41,484 bases of DNA from CADCWK01 sp964244115 (GTDB lineage Bacteria; Chloroflexota; Chloroflexia; Thermomicrobiales; UBA6265): the NCBI GenBank assembly GCA_964244115.1, contig CAXTHM010000031.1, positions 1 to 41,484 of the forward strand. Direction: 5' to 3'. The notes below the pieces were generated by a model, which did not search any database, was not told where the DNA came from, and was given only the letters and a program-made list of their open reading frames with translations. Every line of letters starts with the position of its first letter. Within the stretch, counting starts at the first letter, position 1. The position numbers and the translations under genes are program-made. This document shows positions 1 through 7,849 of the stretch, piece after piece.

Positions 1-138
1 GAGGAGCGCGGCCTGGTCTGGGGCCACCACCACCCGAAGTTCGACATCGACGAGGCCTCGCTCGGGATCGGCGCCGAGGTCATGGTGACGACCGTCCTGC
101 GCTACTTCGCGACCGACAACCCGCCCGCCCGGGCCTGA
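1..138 (+). CDS. C-terminal end of an M20 amidohydrolase (partial)
   Basis: The window opens in frame inside the last 45 codons of an M20-family metallo-amidohydrolase and runs to a TGA stop. The visible part contains the histidine-rich segment GHHHPKFDIDE, which supplies the C-terminal metal-ligand region of the family. The DNA is identical to the end of the next gene (1283-1420), as are the 55-bp spacer and the start of the following gene. It is therefore either a third tandem copy or an assembly duplicate of the next gene's tail. The 5' part lies outside the window. Confidence 0.75.
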   Translation, partial: EERGLVWGHHHPKFDIDEASLGIGAEVMVTTVLRYFATDNPPARA

Positions 139-525
139 CCCCGGACGGATCGCCCTCACCTCGCCGCCAGCCCTCGCAGGAGACCTCGCCGCCATGACCG
201 CCAGCGCCACTGACCTCCGGACCGCCGTCGACGAGATCCTGCCGGGCGTCATCGCCGACCGGCGCTTCCTCCACGAGCACCCCGAACTGGGCATGCAGGA
301 GGTCGAGACCGCGAAGTTCGTCGCCGCCCGCCTTCACCAGCTCGGCCTCGACGATATCCGGACCGGCATCGCTAACACCGGCGTCACCGCCCTGATCCGC
401 GGCACCGGCTCGGGGCCGAACGCCGACCGGGTGCTGATGCTGCGGGCTGATATGGACGCCCTCCCGATCGAGGAGGAGAACGCGGTCGACTACCGCAGCC
501 AGACGCCGGGCGTGATGCACGCCTG
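1..525 (+). repeat. First copy of a 525-bp perfect direct repeat
   Basis: Bases 1-525 are identical to 1283-1807 (offset 1282). The repeat covers the last 138 bp of one M20 gene, the spacer, and the first 111 codons of the next. The first mismatch is C526 versus T1808, inside the HACGHD codons. The sharp edge between perfect identity and roughly paralogue-level similarity suggests recent gene conversion, unequal crossing-over, or assembly collapse. Confidence 0.9.
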
Positions 526-1420
526 CGGGCACGACGCCCACACCGCCATCCTGCTGGCGATCTCCCGCCTGCTGATGGAACGGCGCGACCAGTTCGCCGG
601 GACCGTGAAGGTCCTGTTCCAGCCGGCCGAGGAGGCCCAGCCCGGTGGGGCGAAGCCGATGATCGCCGAGGGCGTGCTGGAGGACCCGCACGTCCACGCC
701 GCGTTCGGCCTCCACATGGCCCAGGACCTCGACCTCGGCAAGATCGAGGCGAAGCCCGGCGCGTCCAGCGCCAACTCCGACCGCTTCACCATCACCATCC
801 AGGGTAAGGGTGGCCACGGCGCCGCCCCGCACACGACCGTCGACCCGATCGTCGTCGCCGCCCAGATCGTCCTGGCGATCCAGACCCTGGTCTCCCGCGA
901 GACGGACCCGCTCGGCTCGGCCGTCGTCACGGTCGGCGCCTTCAACGCCGGCTCGGCCCCGAACGTGATCCCGGACACCGCCGAGCTGGTCGGCTCGATG
1001 CGGACCTTCGACACCGAGTTCCGCGACCATCTCGCCGAGCGGCTCGAGACGCTGGTGACGAAGATCGCCGCCGCCATGGGCGCGACCGGCACGCTGCGCT
1101 TCGTGCGGGGCTACCCGTCGGTCGTCAACGACGAGGGCATGTTCGAGATCGTCCGTGGCGCCGCGTCGGAGATCGTCGGCGAGGAGCATTTCGTCCTCAA
1201 GGAGGCGAGCATGGGCGGTGAGGACATGAGCTACTTCCTCCAGGAGGTGCCGGGCTGCTTCTTCCACGTCGGCTCCCGTAACGAGGAGCGCGGCCTGGTC
1301 TGGGGCCACCACCACCCGAAGTTCGACATCGACGAGGCCTCGCTCGGGATCGGCGCCGAGGTCATGGTGACGACCGTCCTGCGCTACTTCGCGACCGACA
1401 ACCCGCCCGCCCGGGCCTGA
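194..1420 (+). CDS. M20 (M20D-type) amidohydrolase, copy 1
   Basis: This is a 408-residue di-zinc amidohydrolase of the hippurate / N-acyl-amino-acid hydrolase group, expected to be cytosolic and to cleave N-acyl or amide bonds of amino-acid conjugates. Visible motifs in order: HPELGMQE (29-36), LRADMDALP (83-91), HACGHD (109-114, metal ligands Cys111 and His113), PAEE (144-147, catalytic and metal glutamates), GLH (172-174), the dimerisation-domain motif GGHGAAPH, MGGEDMSYFL, and the C-terminal GHHHP. AGGAGA lies upstream of the chosen ATG. Length is normal for the family. The substrate cannot be read from sequence. A second copy starts 55 bp downstream, so the two are probably co-transcribed. 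Confidence 0.92.
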   Translation: MTASATDLRTAVDEILPGVIADRRFLHEHPELGMQEVETAKFVAARLHQLGLDDIRTGIANTGVTALIRGTGSGPNADRVLMLRADMDALPIEEENAVDYRSQTPGVMHACGHDAHTAILLAISRLLMERRDQFAGTVKVLFQPAEEAQPGGAKPMIAEGVLEDPHVHAAFGLHMAQDLDLGKIEAKPGASSANSDRFTITIQGKGGHGAAPHTTVDPIVVAAQIVLAIQTLVSRETDPLGSAVVTVGAFNAGSAPNVIPDTAELVGSMRTFDTEFRDHLAERLETLVTKIAAAMGATGTLRFVRGYPSVVNDEGMFEIVRGAASEIVGEEHFVLKEASMGGEDMSYFLQEVPGCFFHVGSRNEERGLVWGHHHPKFDIDEASLGIGAEVMVTTVLRYFATDNPPARA

Positions 1421-1807
1421 CCCCGGACGGATCGCCCTCACCTCGCCGCCAGCCCTCGCAGGAGACCTCGCCGCCATGACCGCCAGCGCCACTGACCTCC
1501 GGACCGCCGTCGACGAGATCCTGCCGGGCGTCATCGCCGACCGGCGCTTCCTCCACGAGCACCCCGAACTGGGCATGCAGGAGGTCGAGACCGCGAAGTT
1601 CGTCGCCGCCCGCCTTCACCAGCTCGGCCTCGACGATATCCGGACCGGCATCGCTAACACCGGCGTCACCGCCCTGATCCGCGGCACCGGCTCGGGGCCG
1701 AACGCCGACCGGGTGCTGATGCTGCGGGCTGATATGGACGCCCTCCCGATCGAGGAGGAGAACGCGGTCGACTACCGCAGCCAGACGCCGGGCGTGATGC
1801 ACGCCTG
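1283..1807 (+). repeat. Second copy of the 525-bp perfect direct repeat
   Basis: This is the partner of 1-525. It spans the last 138 bp of M20 copy 1, the 55-bp spacer with its ribosome-binding site, and codons 1-111 of M20 copy 2. Beyond 1808 the two genes diverge at many codons. A shorter near-identical stretch reappears at the C-terminal HHHP region of copy 2 (about 2550-2620). Confidence 0.9.
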
Positions 1808-2696
1808 TGGGCATGACGGCCACACCGCCATGCTCCTGGCGACGGCCCGGCTGCTGCTGGAACGGCGCGACCAGTTCGCGGGGACGGTCAAGGTCGTCTT
1901 CCAGCCCGCCGAGGAGGGGCCGGGCGGCGCCGAGCCGATGATCGCCGAGGGCGTGCTGGAGGACCCGCACGTCGACGCCGCCTTCGGCCTCCACCTCTCC
2001 CAGGAGCTGCCGCTGGGGACGGTCGCGTCCATGGCCGGGCCGTCGATGGCGGCGGCGGATGCCTTCATCGTGACGATCCAGGGCCGCGGGGGCCACGGCG
2101 CCCGGCCGCAGGGAACGGTCGACCCGATCCTGGTCGGCGCCCAGATCATCACCGCGCTCCAGGCGCTGGTCTCCCGCGAGATCGACCCGACCAAAGCCGC
2201 CGTCGTCACCGTCGGCGCCCTGAACGCGGGCAAGGCTGGCAACGTCATCCCGGACACCGCCGAGATGCGCGGGACGGTCCGCTCGTTCGAGCCCGACATC
2301 CGCGAGCATCTCCAGCGCCGTATCCCGGAGGTCATTCGGGGGGTCGCCGAGGCGCTCCGGGCGACCGTCGAGATCACCTACAGGCTCGGCCCCCCGGCCG
2401 TCAACAGCGATGCCGCGATGACCCGCCTGGTCCGTGCGGCGGCGACCGCCGTAGTCGGGGCCGAGAACGCGATCGAGATGACGCCGATCATGGGCGGCGA
2501 GGACATGTCGTACTTCCTCGACGCCGTGCCCGGCTGCTACTTCCACGTCGGCTCCCGCAACGAGGAGCGCGGCCTGGTCTGGGGCCACCACCACCCGAAG
2601 TTCGACATCGACGAGGACGCCCTCGGCGTCGGGATCAGCGTCACCGTCGAGGCCGCGCTGCGCTACTTCGCCGCCGAGAACGCCCCGAAGGCGTAG
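1476..2696 (+). CDS. M20 (M20D-type) amidohydrolase, copy 2
   Basis: This 406-residue paralogue of the preceding gene has all family motifs: HACGHD (109-114), PAEE (144-147), GLHLSQ, GGHGARP, MGGEDMSYFL and GHHHP near the C-terminus. Residues 1-114 equal those of copy 1, while the rest of the catalytic domain and the lid/dimerisation domain differ widely. The substrate-contacting part may therefore have diverged while the N-terminus was homogenised. The start is fixed by the same AGGAGA leader. It most likely hydrolyses an N-acyl or amide amino-acid derivative different from that of copy 1 (inference). Confidence 0.92.
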   Translation: MTASATDLRTAVDEILPGVIADRRFLHEHPELGMQEVETAKFVAARLHQLGLDDIRTGIANTGVTALIRGTGSGPNADRVLMLRADMDALPIEEENAVDYRSQTPGVMHACGHDGHTAMLLATARLLLERRDQFAGTVKVVFQPAEEGPGGAEPMIAEGVLEDPHVDAAFGLHLSQELPLGTVASMAGPSMAAADAFIVTIQGRGGHGARPQGTVDPILVGAQIITALQALVSREIDPTKAAVVTVGALNAGKAGNVIPDTAEMRGTVRSFEPDIREHLQRRIPEVIRGVAEALRATVEITYRLGPPAVNSDAAMTRLVRAAATAVVGAENAIEMTPIMGGEDMSYFLDAVPGCYFHVGSRNEERGLVWGHHHPKFDIDEDALGVGISVTVEAALRYFAAENAPKA

Positions 2697-2758
2697 CTCG
2701 AAACCTGTCCTGTCGGGGATGGACCCCGTTGCTCCAGCCCGAACGATCGTGAGGATCG

Positions 2759-3727
2759 ATGACGAGTCCGGGTCGAGGGCGTCTCATCGCCGGCGTCTGC
2801 CTGGCCGTCGCCGTCATCGCGACAGCGGCGGCGATCCTCCTGATCAGGGTTGGTCCATGGTCCGACCCGGATGATCCCGGAGTGCTGAATGGCCTTCGAC
2901 TCGAGATCGCGCCGTGCCCGGCCAACCTGGTCGTCCAGCCGGGAACCGACCTGTATCGGGACTGTACCGGATCGGCCAGCGACCGCGATCTCCGGGTGAC
3001 CGTGGCAGGCGTCGCGGTCAGTCCCGGCGTGAGCGGCGAGCTGGCGATCGAGGACCTCCCGGCCGGTCCGATCGGCCTCCGGGTCGATGGAGTCGCCGCC
3101 GGGACGGTCGATGTCCTGTCCTGCCGGAGCTATGCCCAGAGCACCGGGACCGACGGCGTCATCGCCTCGCTCGTCCCGGAGATCGCCTACGGGATCGAGC
3201 CGATGACGGCAGCGATCATCGCCCAGCCGTATACGCTCCAGGGCTGGCCGGACAACCAGTGGCGGGCGACCGCGGCCAATCCGACGGAAGACCAACTCGC
3301 TGATCGACCCGATCTCTTCGACACGCTCTTCCGGTGCACCTGGTTCCTGCTGCCGCCGGGCAGCATCGCCGACCGTCCAGGGGTGATCCGGAGCTATACC
3401 TCGACGGATACCACCGGTGAGCCGGCGATCCACGTCCTCGACCCAGGTAGCGGGGCCGATTCCAGCCAGTCGATCAGTGATTCGCCGACGACGGCACCCA
3501 TCCCCACGTTCGCGTTCCGCTCGCTCGGCGATGGGACGACCGTGACCACCGGGGACAGCTGGATCGACCACTACCTGCTGCCGACCGGGAGCTGGACGGT
3601 GACAGACCGGACCACCGGACGGCAGGCCACCGTCGACATCGGACCGGGTCAAACGGTCCGGGTCGTGTCGGTCGTCGCGATCACGGCACCCGGAACCGGC
3701 TCACCGGTGGCCACTCCCATCCCGTAA
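2759..3727 (+). CDS. Membrane-anchored extracytoplasmic protein, unknown function
   Basis: The 322-residue protein has one N-terminal membrane segment (about residues 9-30, LIAGVCLAVAVIATAAAILL) and an outward-facing beta-rich body with paired cysteines (for example around PCPANLV and RDCTG, and in FRCTWFLLPPG). I do not recognise a named family. The alternating short beta-strand phrases such as LPTGSWTVTDRTTGRQATV resemble prealbumin-like or SpaA-like surface modules, but this is only an impression. GAGG sits 5 bases before the ATG. The following pseudogene at 4100-4590 repeats its C-terminal half, which supports this strand and frame over the long antisense frame. Confidence 0.7.
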   Translation: MTSPGRGRLIAGVCLAVAVIATAAAILLIRVGPWSDPDDPGVLNGLRLEIAPCPANLVVQPGTDLYRDCTGSASDRDLRVTVAGVAVSPGVSGELAIEDLPAGPIGLRVDGVAAGTVDVLSCRSYAQSTGTDGVIASLVPEIAYGIEPMTAAIIAQPYTLQGWPDNQWRATAANPTEDQLADRPDLFDTLFRCTWFLLPPGSIADRPGVIRSYTSTDTTGEPAIHVLDPGSGADSSQSISDSPTTAPIPTFAFRSLGDGTTVTTGDSWIDHYLLPTGSWTVTDRTTGRQATVDIGPGQTVRVVSVVAITAPGTGSPVATPIP

Positions 3728-4099
3728 CCGGTGTCGCCAGATCCGGGACGATGGGCCAGATGTCGCCAGATTCGGTCGGGACTGCCTTGCCGCGGAGCGT
3801 CGGATGTCGCGACGCATCCAGGTCCCGCGACGCATCTCGCCAGCACCGGACCTCGCCAGGAGCCGGAGTACGCCCACCGTCGGCGCCGGAGCCGGGCACC
3901 CGGAGGAGATCCGCGCACCGGGCTCATTCGCCCCGTCGGTGGCCCCGACGACGGCCGCCCCACCCGGCGCCCTCGGTCCGGCCGTCGTGGGCCAGTCGAT
4001 CCGCACCGAGTGGGAGCCGGGCTGGACGAGTCATCATCAGTCCCTCGGCACACACCGGTTCCCGGATCAGCATGGTCCGCCGGGATTCGTTCAGGGCTG
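3728..4099. other. Gene-free stretch with short direct repeats
   Basis: No convincing gene is seen in these 372 bases. TGTCGCCAGAT occurs twice (3732-3742 and 3761-3771, 29 bp apart), and CGCGACGCATC occurs twice around 3808-3836. The open frames here have no recognisable protein pattern. The stretch may be decayed 5' sequence of the pseudogene that follows. Confidence 0.4.
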
Positions 4100-4590
4100 G
4101 TGACGGTCTATGCTGAAGGCGACCTGGCCGTCGTCCTCGACGACCTCCGGGTGATCGATCGGGGACCCGGCGTCCGAGCCGGCTCGTGCATCTGCCGATG
4201 GTTCCTGTTCCCGCCGGGCAGTGTCGCCGAGCGCCCCGGCATCGTCCGGACCTCCACCGCCCTCCACCGCCCTCCACCGCGACCGAGTCGGCCGGCGAGC
4301 GGCTGATCCACGTCCTCGGGCTTGGCCACCCGGTCGACGGCAGCGTCACGAACACCCCGCTCGGCGGCGGCGTCCCGGCGGACGCCGTCGACTTCCGCTC
4401 GACGGCTGGCGGCGTCCCGGTGACCGCCGGCGACACCCGGTACGAGCCCGACATCCTCCCCGCCGGGGTCTGGGTCGTGACCGACCGCGCGACCGGCCAC
4501 AGGGCGACCGGCCAGGACGACCGCGTCGTCCTGGTCACCGCGATCGCGACGCCACAACCCGCGACACCCGCCGCGACGCCGCCTGGATAG
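4100..4590 (+). pseudogene. Frameshifted paralogue of the 2759-3727 protein
   Basis: From about GTG 4100 one frame reads CRWFLFPPGSVAERPGIVRT, matching CTWFLLPPGSIADRPGVIRS of the upstream gene. After 4280 the match continues in another frame (ERLIHVLG, then VWVVTDRATGHRATG against SWTVTDRTTGRQATV) and ends at a TAG at 4588-4590. The break coincides exactly with three tandem copies of CCTCCACCGC (4251-4280). Removing two copies (20 bp) joins both parts with no gap relative to the paralogue. The N-terminal membrane anchor is not found, so the gene is probably truncated as well as shifted. A repeat-controlled on/off gene is an alternative. Confidence 0.75.
4251..4280 (+). repeat. 10-bp tandem repeat, 3 copies, causing a frameshift
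   Basis: Three exact copies of CCTCCACCGC lie in tandem. One copy would keep the surrounding reading frame open (IVRTSTATESAGE aligns residue for residue with the paralogue's VIRSYTSTDTTGE). Three copies shift it by two bases, and four would restore it. Confidence 0.9.
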
Positions 4591-4712
4591 GGCGAGCGCC
4601 AGGCCGCTCCGACGTCAGGGCGGATCCACGACCATCCCCCGTAGTCGAACTCACCGGCGGGCATCGGATCGGTGTCACGATCCCACCCCTCGCCGTGGCG
4701 TGGCTTCACGTT

Positions 4713-5894
4713 CTAGGAGACCGTACTGCTCGCGACCTGCTCGATCAGCCGCAGCCCATGATCCGCTCCCGGAAGGGTCGCGATCTCGTCCCGAACGAGT
4801 TCCGCGTTCCGGCGGACGGTCGGGTCAGCCAGCATCGCCTCCACCGCGACCCGGGCCGCCGCGCCGCTGACGTCCGGCGTGCCGATGATCCGGCCGACGC
4901 CGAGCGCCTCGCAGCGAGCCGCGTTGGCCGGCTGATCCGCTCCGCGGGGGATCAGCGCCAGCGGCACGCCGTGCGAGAGGGCGCCCATCACGCTCCCCGA
5001 CCCGGCGTGCGAGACGAACAGGTCCACCGAGGGGAGCAGCAGCGCCTGCGAGACGTACCGCTCGATGTGGACGTTGGCCGGCTGGTCGCCAAGGTCATCG
5101 GGGTCGACCTTGCGGCCGACGGTGACGATCAGCGTGATCGGCAGCTCGGCCAGGGCGGGGATCAGCCGGCGGAAGATCGCCAGCGCGAGTGTCCGGTCGA
5201 ATGCCGTTCCCAGAGAGAGATAGACCACCGGCCGGTCGGGAAGTTGCCGCGCCCATTCCGGCAGCGACTCGCCCGGCGCCGGGTCGGGCAGCAGCGGCCG
5301 GATCGTCCGGGCCGTCGGTGGCAGTGGGAAGGCCGGGTCGCGGAAGCCGACCGGAAACGGCGACAGGACCAGGTAGCGGCTCAGCATGTCGAGGTCCGGG
5401 TCGGGCGCCAGACCATGGTCGGCCCGGACGAGGTTGAGCCCGTCCGAGACCAGGTCCGGTCGGAGCAGTGAACCGGCGGCCAGGACCAGTACGCTGACGT
5501 TCGGGAGGCCGAGCACGTCCGCCGCGATCGGGGCGCCGAGGTTGGCCTCGTCCCAGACGATCACGTCGGGCCGCCACTCCCGGCAGAGCCGGACCATGTC
5601 GGCCGCCTTGGCCCGCGGGTAGACGAGGCCGAAGCCGTCACGGATGAGCGCGTCCTCCCGTTCCGGGCTCGGCGGGGCGGCGTTGTACCGCTCCTCGATC
5701 GCGACCGACTCGGGCGAGCCATACGGATCGATCCCGGTCGGGAAGGCCGTGAAGCCGTAGGCCTCCGGCAGCCCGACCCGCCTCGGGTCGGCCGAGAACG
5801 CGACCGTATGCCCGACCGCGACGGCCCGCTTTGCCAAGGGGACGAGCGGGTTGTAGTGGCCAGGCCCCTCATGGAAGCTGAACAGGATGCGCAC
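4713..5894 (-). CDS. GT1-family (MGT/UGT-type) glycosyltransferase
   Basis: This 393-residue GT-B glycosyltransferase resembles macrolide and other natural-product glycosyltransferases that use a nucleotide sugar. The N-terminal acceptor domain starts with the typical MRILFSFHEGPGHYNPLVPL, with the catalytic-position His near residue 13. The C-terminal donor domain has VVYLSLGT (223-230), the donor loop FVSHAGSGSVMGALSHGVP (293-311) and the closing GADQPANA (318-325). The start is a GTG preceded by AAGGAGAGG at good spacing. No biosynthetic cluster flanks it, so the acceptor is unknown; detoxification by glycosylation is one possibility. Confidence 0.9.
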   Translation of the reverse strand: MRILFSFHEGPGHYNPLVPLAKRAVAVGHTVAFSADPRRVGLPEAYGFTAFPTGIDPYGSPESVAIEERYNAAPPSPEREDALIRDGFGLVYPRAKAADMVRLCREWRPDVIVWDEANLGAPIAADVLGLPNVSVLVLAAGSLLRPDLVSDGLNLVRADHGLAPDPDLDMLSRYLVLSPFPVGFRDPAFPLPPTARTIRPLLPDPAPGESLPEWARQLPDRPVVYLSLGTAFDRTLALAIFRRLIPALAELPITLIVTVGRKVDPDDLGDQPANVHIERYVSQALLLPSVDLFVSHAGSGSVMGALSHGVPLALIPRGADQPANAARCEALGVGRIIGTPDVSGAAARVAVEAMLADPTVRRNAELVRDEIATLPGADHGLRLIEQVASSTVS

Positions 5895-5983
5895 CGCCGC
5901 CTCTCCTTACCTGATCATCGGTCGCTCGCGGATGCCTTCCACGTCGTCATGACACTGGATACGATACCGGCGCCGGGTCAGTG

Positions 5984-6001
5984 GTTCGTTCAGAACAGAA
6001 C
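5984..6001. promoter_or_regulatory. Possible dyad operator upstream of the toxin/antitoxin array
   Basis: GTTCGTTCAGAACAGAAC is an imperfect dyad (GTTC.TTC-A-GAA..GAAC) lying 45 bp before the first toxin start, where an autoregulatory antitoxin would bind. No experimental or comparative support is visible in the window. The same word is not repeated before modules 2 and 3. Confidence 0.3.
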
Positions 6002-6045
6002 ATGGCATGACGACGGAGAGTCAGGGATATGATTGGAGTGGGTAA

Positions 6046-6339
6046 ATGCGCTTCGAGTGGGACCCGACCAAGAATTCCGCGAACCGTTGGAAACATGGCT
6101 TCGAGTTCCAGGAGGCCGTCGCAGTCTTCGATGATCCGAATCACTTCGAGTTCGAAGAGGTCCGGTATGACCATGACGAGGAGCGGTGGACCGCAATCGG
6201 TCGCGTCGATCTTGGGAGCCTGACGGTCACGATGGTCGTCTACACTGACAGAGGGCCCGATACGCGTCAAATCATCTCGGCCAGAAAGACGGATTCGAAG
6301 TATGTCAGAGAATATTATTCACGCCTGGATCGTTCATGA
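6046..6339 (+). CDS. BrnT-family toxin, module 1
   Basis: The 97-residue protein has the BrnT layout: MRFEWDPTKN at the N-terminus, WKHG..F.EA...F.DP in the first third, ERW.AIGRV in the middle, then VVYTDR and RQIISARK near the end. BrnT toxins are RelE-fold ribonucleases that block translation (family knowledge). The gene overlaps its antitoxin by 38 bp, so the pair is translationally coupled with the toxin first. This is the first of three consecutive homologous modules. The region looks less GC-rich than its neighbours, which fits horizontal acquisition. Confidence 0.88.
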   Translation: MRFEWDPTKNSANRWKHGFEFQEAVAVFDDPNHFEFEEVRYDHDEERWTAIGRVDLGSLTVTMVVYTDRGPDTRQIISARKTDSKYVREYYSRLDRS

Positions 6340-6727
6340 TGAGAATGGAGAACCGCATGTGATTACCGATGACCCACGCCCGAATCGAGAGGGAACGGAC
6401 TGGGCAAGAGTGGACGCAATGACCGACGAGGAAATCCGAGCGAACGTTGAAAGCGATCCGGACACCTTCTTCCCCACCAAGGAGCAGATGGAGCGAGGGG
6501 TACTGGGTCGCGAGATTCGACGGCTCCGCCAGGAACTCGGGCTCACCCAGGAGCAGTTCGCGGACCGCTTCGGGATCTCCTTTGAGACAGTGCATGGTTG
6601 GGAACGGGGCCGCCGCTGGCCAGATGACACATCGCGGACGTTGCTGCGGGTCATCGTCTCCAACCCGGACCTCGTCGCGCGCGTCGTCCAGGACGACCGG
6701 GCCAGAAAGGCCGACGCGGCCGACTGA
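6302..6727 (+). CDS. Antitoxin of module 1: BrnA-like N-part plus XRE helix-turn-helix
   Basis: The 141-residue protein starts with a HASI/HAWI-HDENG-PHVITDD strand-like segment, followed by TDWARVDAMTDEEIRANVES (about 32-51). This acidic stretch is like the toxin-binding part of BrnA. Residues 68-115 form an XRE-type helix-turn-helix (LRQELGLTQEQFADRFGIS, then TVHGWERGRRWP), as in HigA/MqsA-type repressors, in place of the ribbon-helix-helix typical of BrnA. It should neutralise the overlapping BrnT and autorepress the operon (inference). Its last 246 bp are identical to the antitoxin of module 3. Confidence 0.82.
   Translation: MSENIIHAWIVHDENGEPHVITDDPRPNREGTDWARVDAMTDEEIRANVESDPDTFFPTKEQMERGVLGREIRRLRQELGLTQEQFADRFGISFETVHGWERGRRWPDDTSRTLLRVIVSNPDLVARVVQDDRARKADAAD
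6482..6727 (+). repeat. 246-bp perfect repeat covering the antitoxin DNA-binding domain (copy 1)
   Basis: Bases 6482-6727 equal 7989-8234 exactly, ending at the shared stop codon. The upstream halves of the two antitoxin genes and both toxins differ, so only the helix-turn-helix portion is homogenised. Confidence 0.92.
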
Positions 6728-6773
6728 CGGCCGGGCTGCCAGGTTCCGATCCGCGTCGCCAAAGTAACGGATG

Positions 6774-6802
6774 AGATCCACTTCAGCGGTGAGGGATCGA
6801 TG
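6774..6802 (+). promoter_or_regulatory. Conserved leader before toxin 2
   Basis: The 29 bases up to and including the ATG match the leader of toxin 3 (7527-7555) at 24 positions, sharing AGATCC.CTTCA and G.GGGATCGATG. The block holds the ribosome-binding site and may be a shared operator or translation signal. Toxin 1 lacks it. Confidence 0.45.
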
Positions 6803-7096
6803 CGCTTCGAGTGGGACCCGGCCAAGAACCGCACCAACCTGACGAAGCACGGTATCAGGTTCGAGGACGCGATCGCGATCTTTTCGGATCCGAACCTGCG
6901 GGAAGTGCCGGAGGACGACATCTTCGAGGAGGATCGCTGGGTCGCCTTTGGTCGTATCGACCGTACTCGCCTTATGGTCGTTGCGGTGGTCTACACCGAT
7001 CGACTTCCGGATACCCGCCGAATCATCTCCGCTCGCCAGGCGACTCCCGAGGATGCCGATGACGACCATTCACGCTTCGATCCATCACGACGATGA
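6800..7096 (+). CDS. BrnT-family toxin, module 2
   Basis: The 98-residue BrnT homologue has MRFEWDPAKNRTN, TKHGIRFEDAIAIFSDP, DRWVAFGRID and RRIISARQA in the usual order. It lies 72 bp after the stop of antitoxin 1 and overlaps its own antitoxin by 38 bp. The catalytic-fold positions seen in modules 1 and 3 (KHG, IG/FGR, RxIISAR) are kept, so it may be active. Confidence 0.88.
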   Translation: MRFEWDPAKNRTNLTKHGIRFEDAIAIFSDPNLREVPEDDIFEEDRWVAFGRIDRTRLMVVAVVYTDRLPDTRRIISARQATPEDADDDHSRFDPSRR

Positions 7097-7478
7097 CGGG
7101 AACCCCTACGTCGTTACGGACGACCCAGAGTCGGAAAACCTGTGCACTGACTGGGAACGCCTGGAGGCGATGACTGATGAGGAACGTCGTCGAAACGCCG
7201 AGGGTGATCCTGACGCGCCACCGCTGACGGAGGAGCAGCGATCGCGACTCCGCCTGGCAAGCTCGATTCAAGCGCTTCGTCAGGACCTCGGCCTCGCGCA
7301 GGAAGCCTTCGCGATGAGGTTCGGCTTTGGCCTTGCTGATCTTCAGTCCTGGGAACGTGGTCGACGAGCTCCCGACGCGACCACCGAAATCCTGCTCCGG
7401 CTGATCGCCCGACAGCCGGAACTGGTCGCTCGCGTCGTTCAGGAATTGCGGACGGGAAGAGCTGACGCGGCCGACTGA
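7059..7478 (+). CDS. Antitoxin of module 2: BrnA-like N-part plus XRE helix-turn-helix
   Basis: The start is placed at ATG 7059 (MTTIHASIHHDDDG), 6 bases after GAGG; ATG 7053 is a weaker in-frame alternative. The 139-residue protein has TDWERLEAMTDEERRRNAEG then PPLTEEQ, typical of the BrnA toxin-binding segment, and an XRE domain (LRQDLGLAQEAFAMRFGFG, LQSWERGRRAP). Its helix-turn-helix is clearly diverged from those of modules 1 and 3, especially in the recognition helix, so it probably reads a different operator (inference). Confidence 0.82.
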   Translation: MTTIHASIHHDDDGNPYVVTDDPESENLCTDWERLEAMTDEERRRNAEGDPDAPPLTEEQRSRLRLASSIQALRQDLGLAQEAFAMRFGFGLADLQSWERGRRAPDATTEILLRLIARQPELVARVVQELRTGRADAAD

Positions 7479-7526
7479 CGAACGACTCGCGCCATTCTCT
7501 GATCGATGTCGCCGCGCATCAGGAAC

Positions 7527-7555
7527 AGATCCGCTTCACGGGCGGGGGATCGATG
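7527..7555 (+). promoter_or_regulatory. Conserved leader before toxin 3
   Basis: This is the partner of the block before toxin 2 (24 of 29 positions equal), ending in the shared GGGATCGATG with the start codon. Confidence 0.45.
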
Positions 7556-7849
7556 CTTTTCGAATGGGATGAGATGAAGAACGACGCCAATTCACGGAAG
7601 CATGGCGTCTCGTTCGATGAGGCGATTGCCATCTTCTCCGATCCGGATCTCGACGAGTTCGATGTAACAGAAGACGGGTATCGAGAAGAACGCTGGAGAG
7701 CGTTTGGTCGACCCGATCGCGCCAGACTCGATGTCCTGGTGGTCGTCTACACCGATCGAGTCCCCGATATCCGGCGTATCATCTCGGCCAGGCCGGCAGA
7801 ACGAAGGGAGACCAATGCCTACTATTCACGCCTCGATCCACGACGATGA
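7553..7849 (+). CDS. BrnT-family toxin, module 3
   Basis: The 98-residue BrnT homologue has MLFEWDEMKNDANSRKHGVS, DEAIAIFSDPDLDEF, ERWRAFGRPD, VVVYTDR and RRIISARPAERRE. It lies 74 bp after antitoxin 2 and overlaps antitoxin 3 by 35 bp. The family role is a translation-inhibiting ribonuclease held by the downstream antitoxin. Confidence 0.88.
   Translation: MLFEWDEMKNDANSRKHGVSFDEAIAIFSDPDLDEFDVTEDGYREERWRAFGRPDRARLDVLVVVYTDRVPDIRRIISARPAERRETNAYYSRLDPRR

Noticed and set aside
3732..3836. Short direct repeats (TGTCGCCAGAT, CGCGACGCATC) as replication iterons
   Set aside because: Only two copies of each, no replication gene nearby, and the region looks like decayed sequence before a pseudogene.
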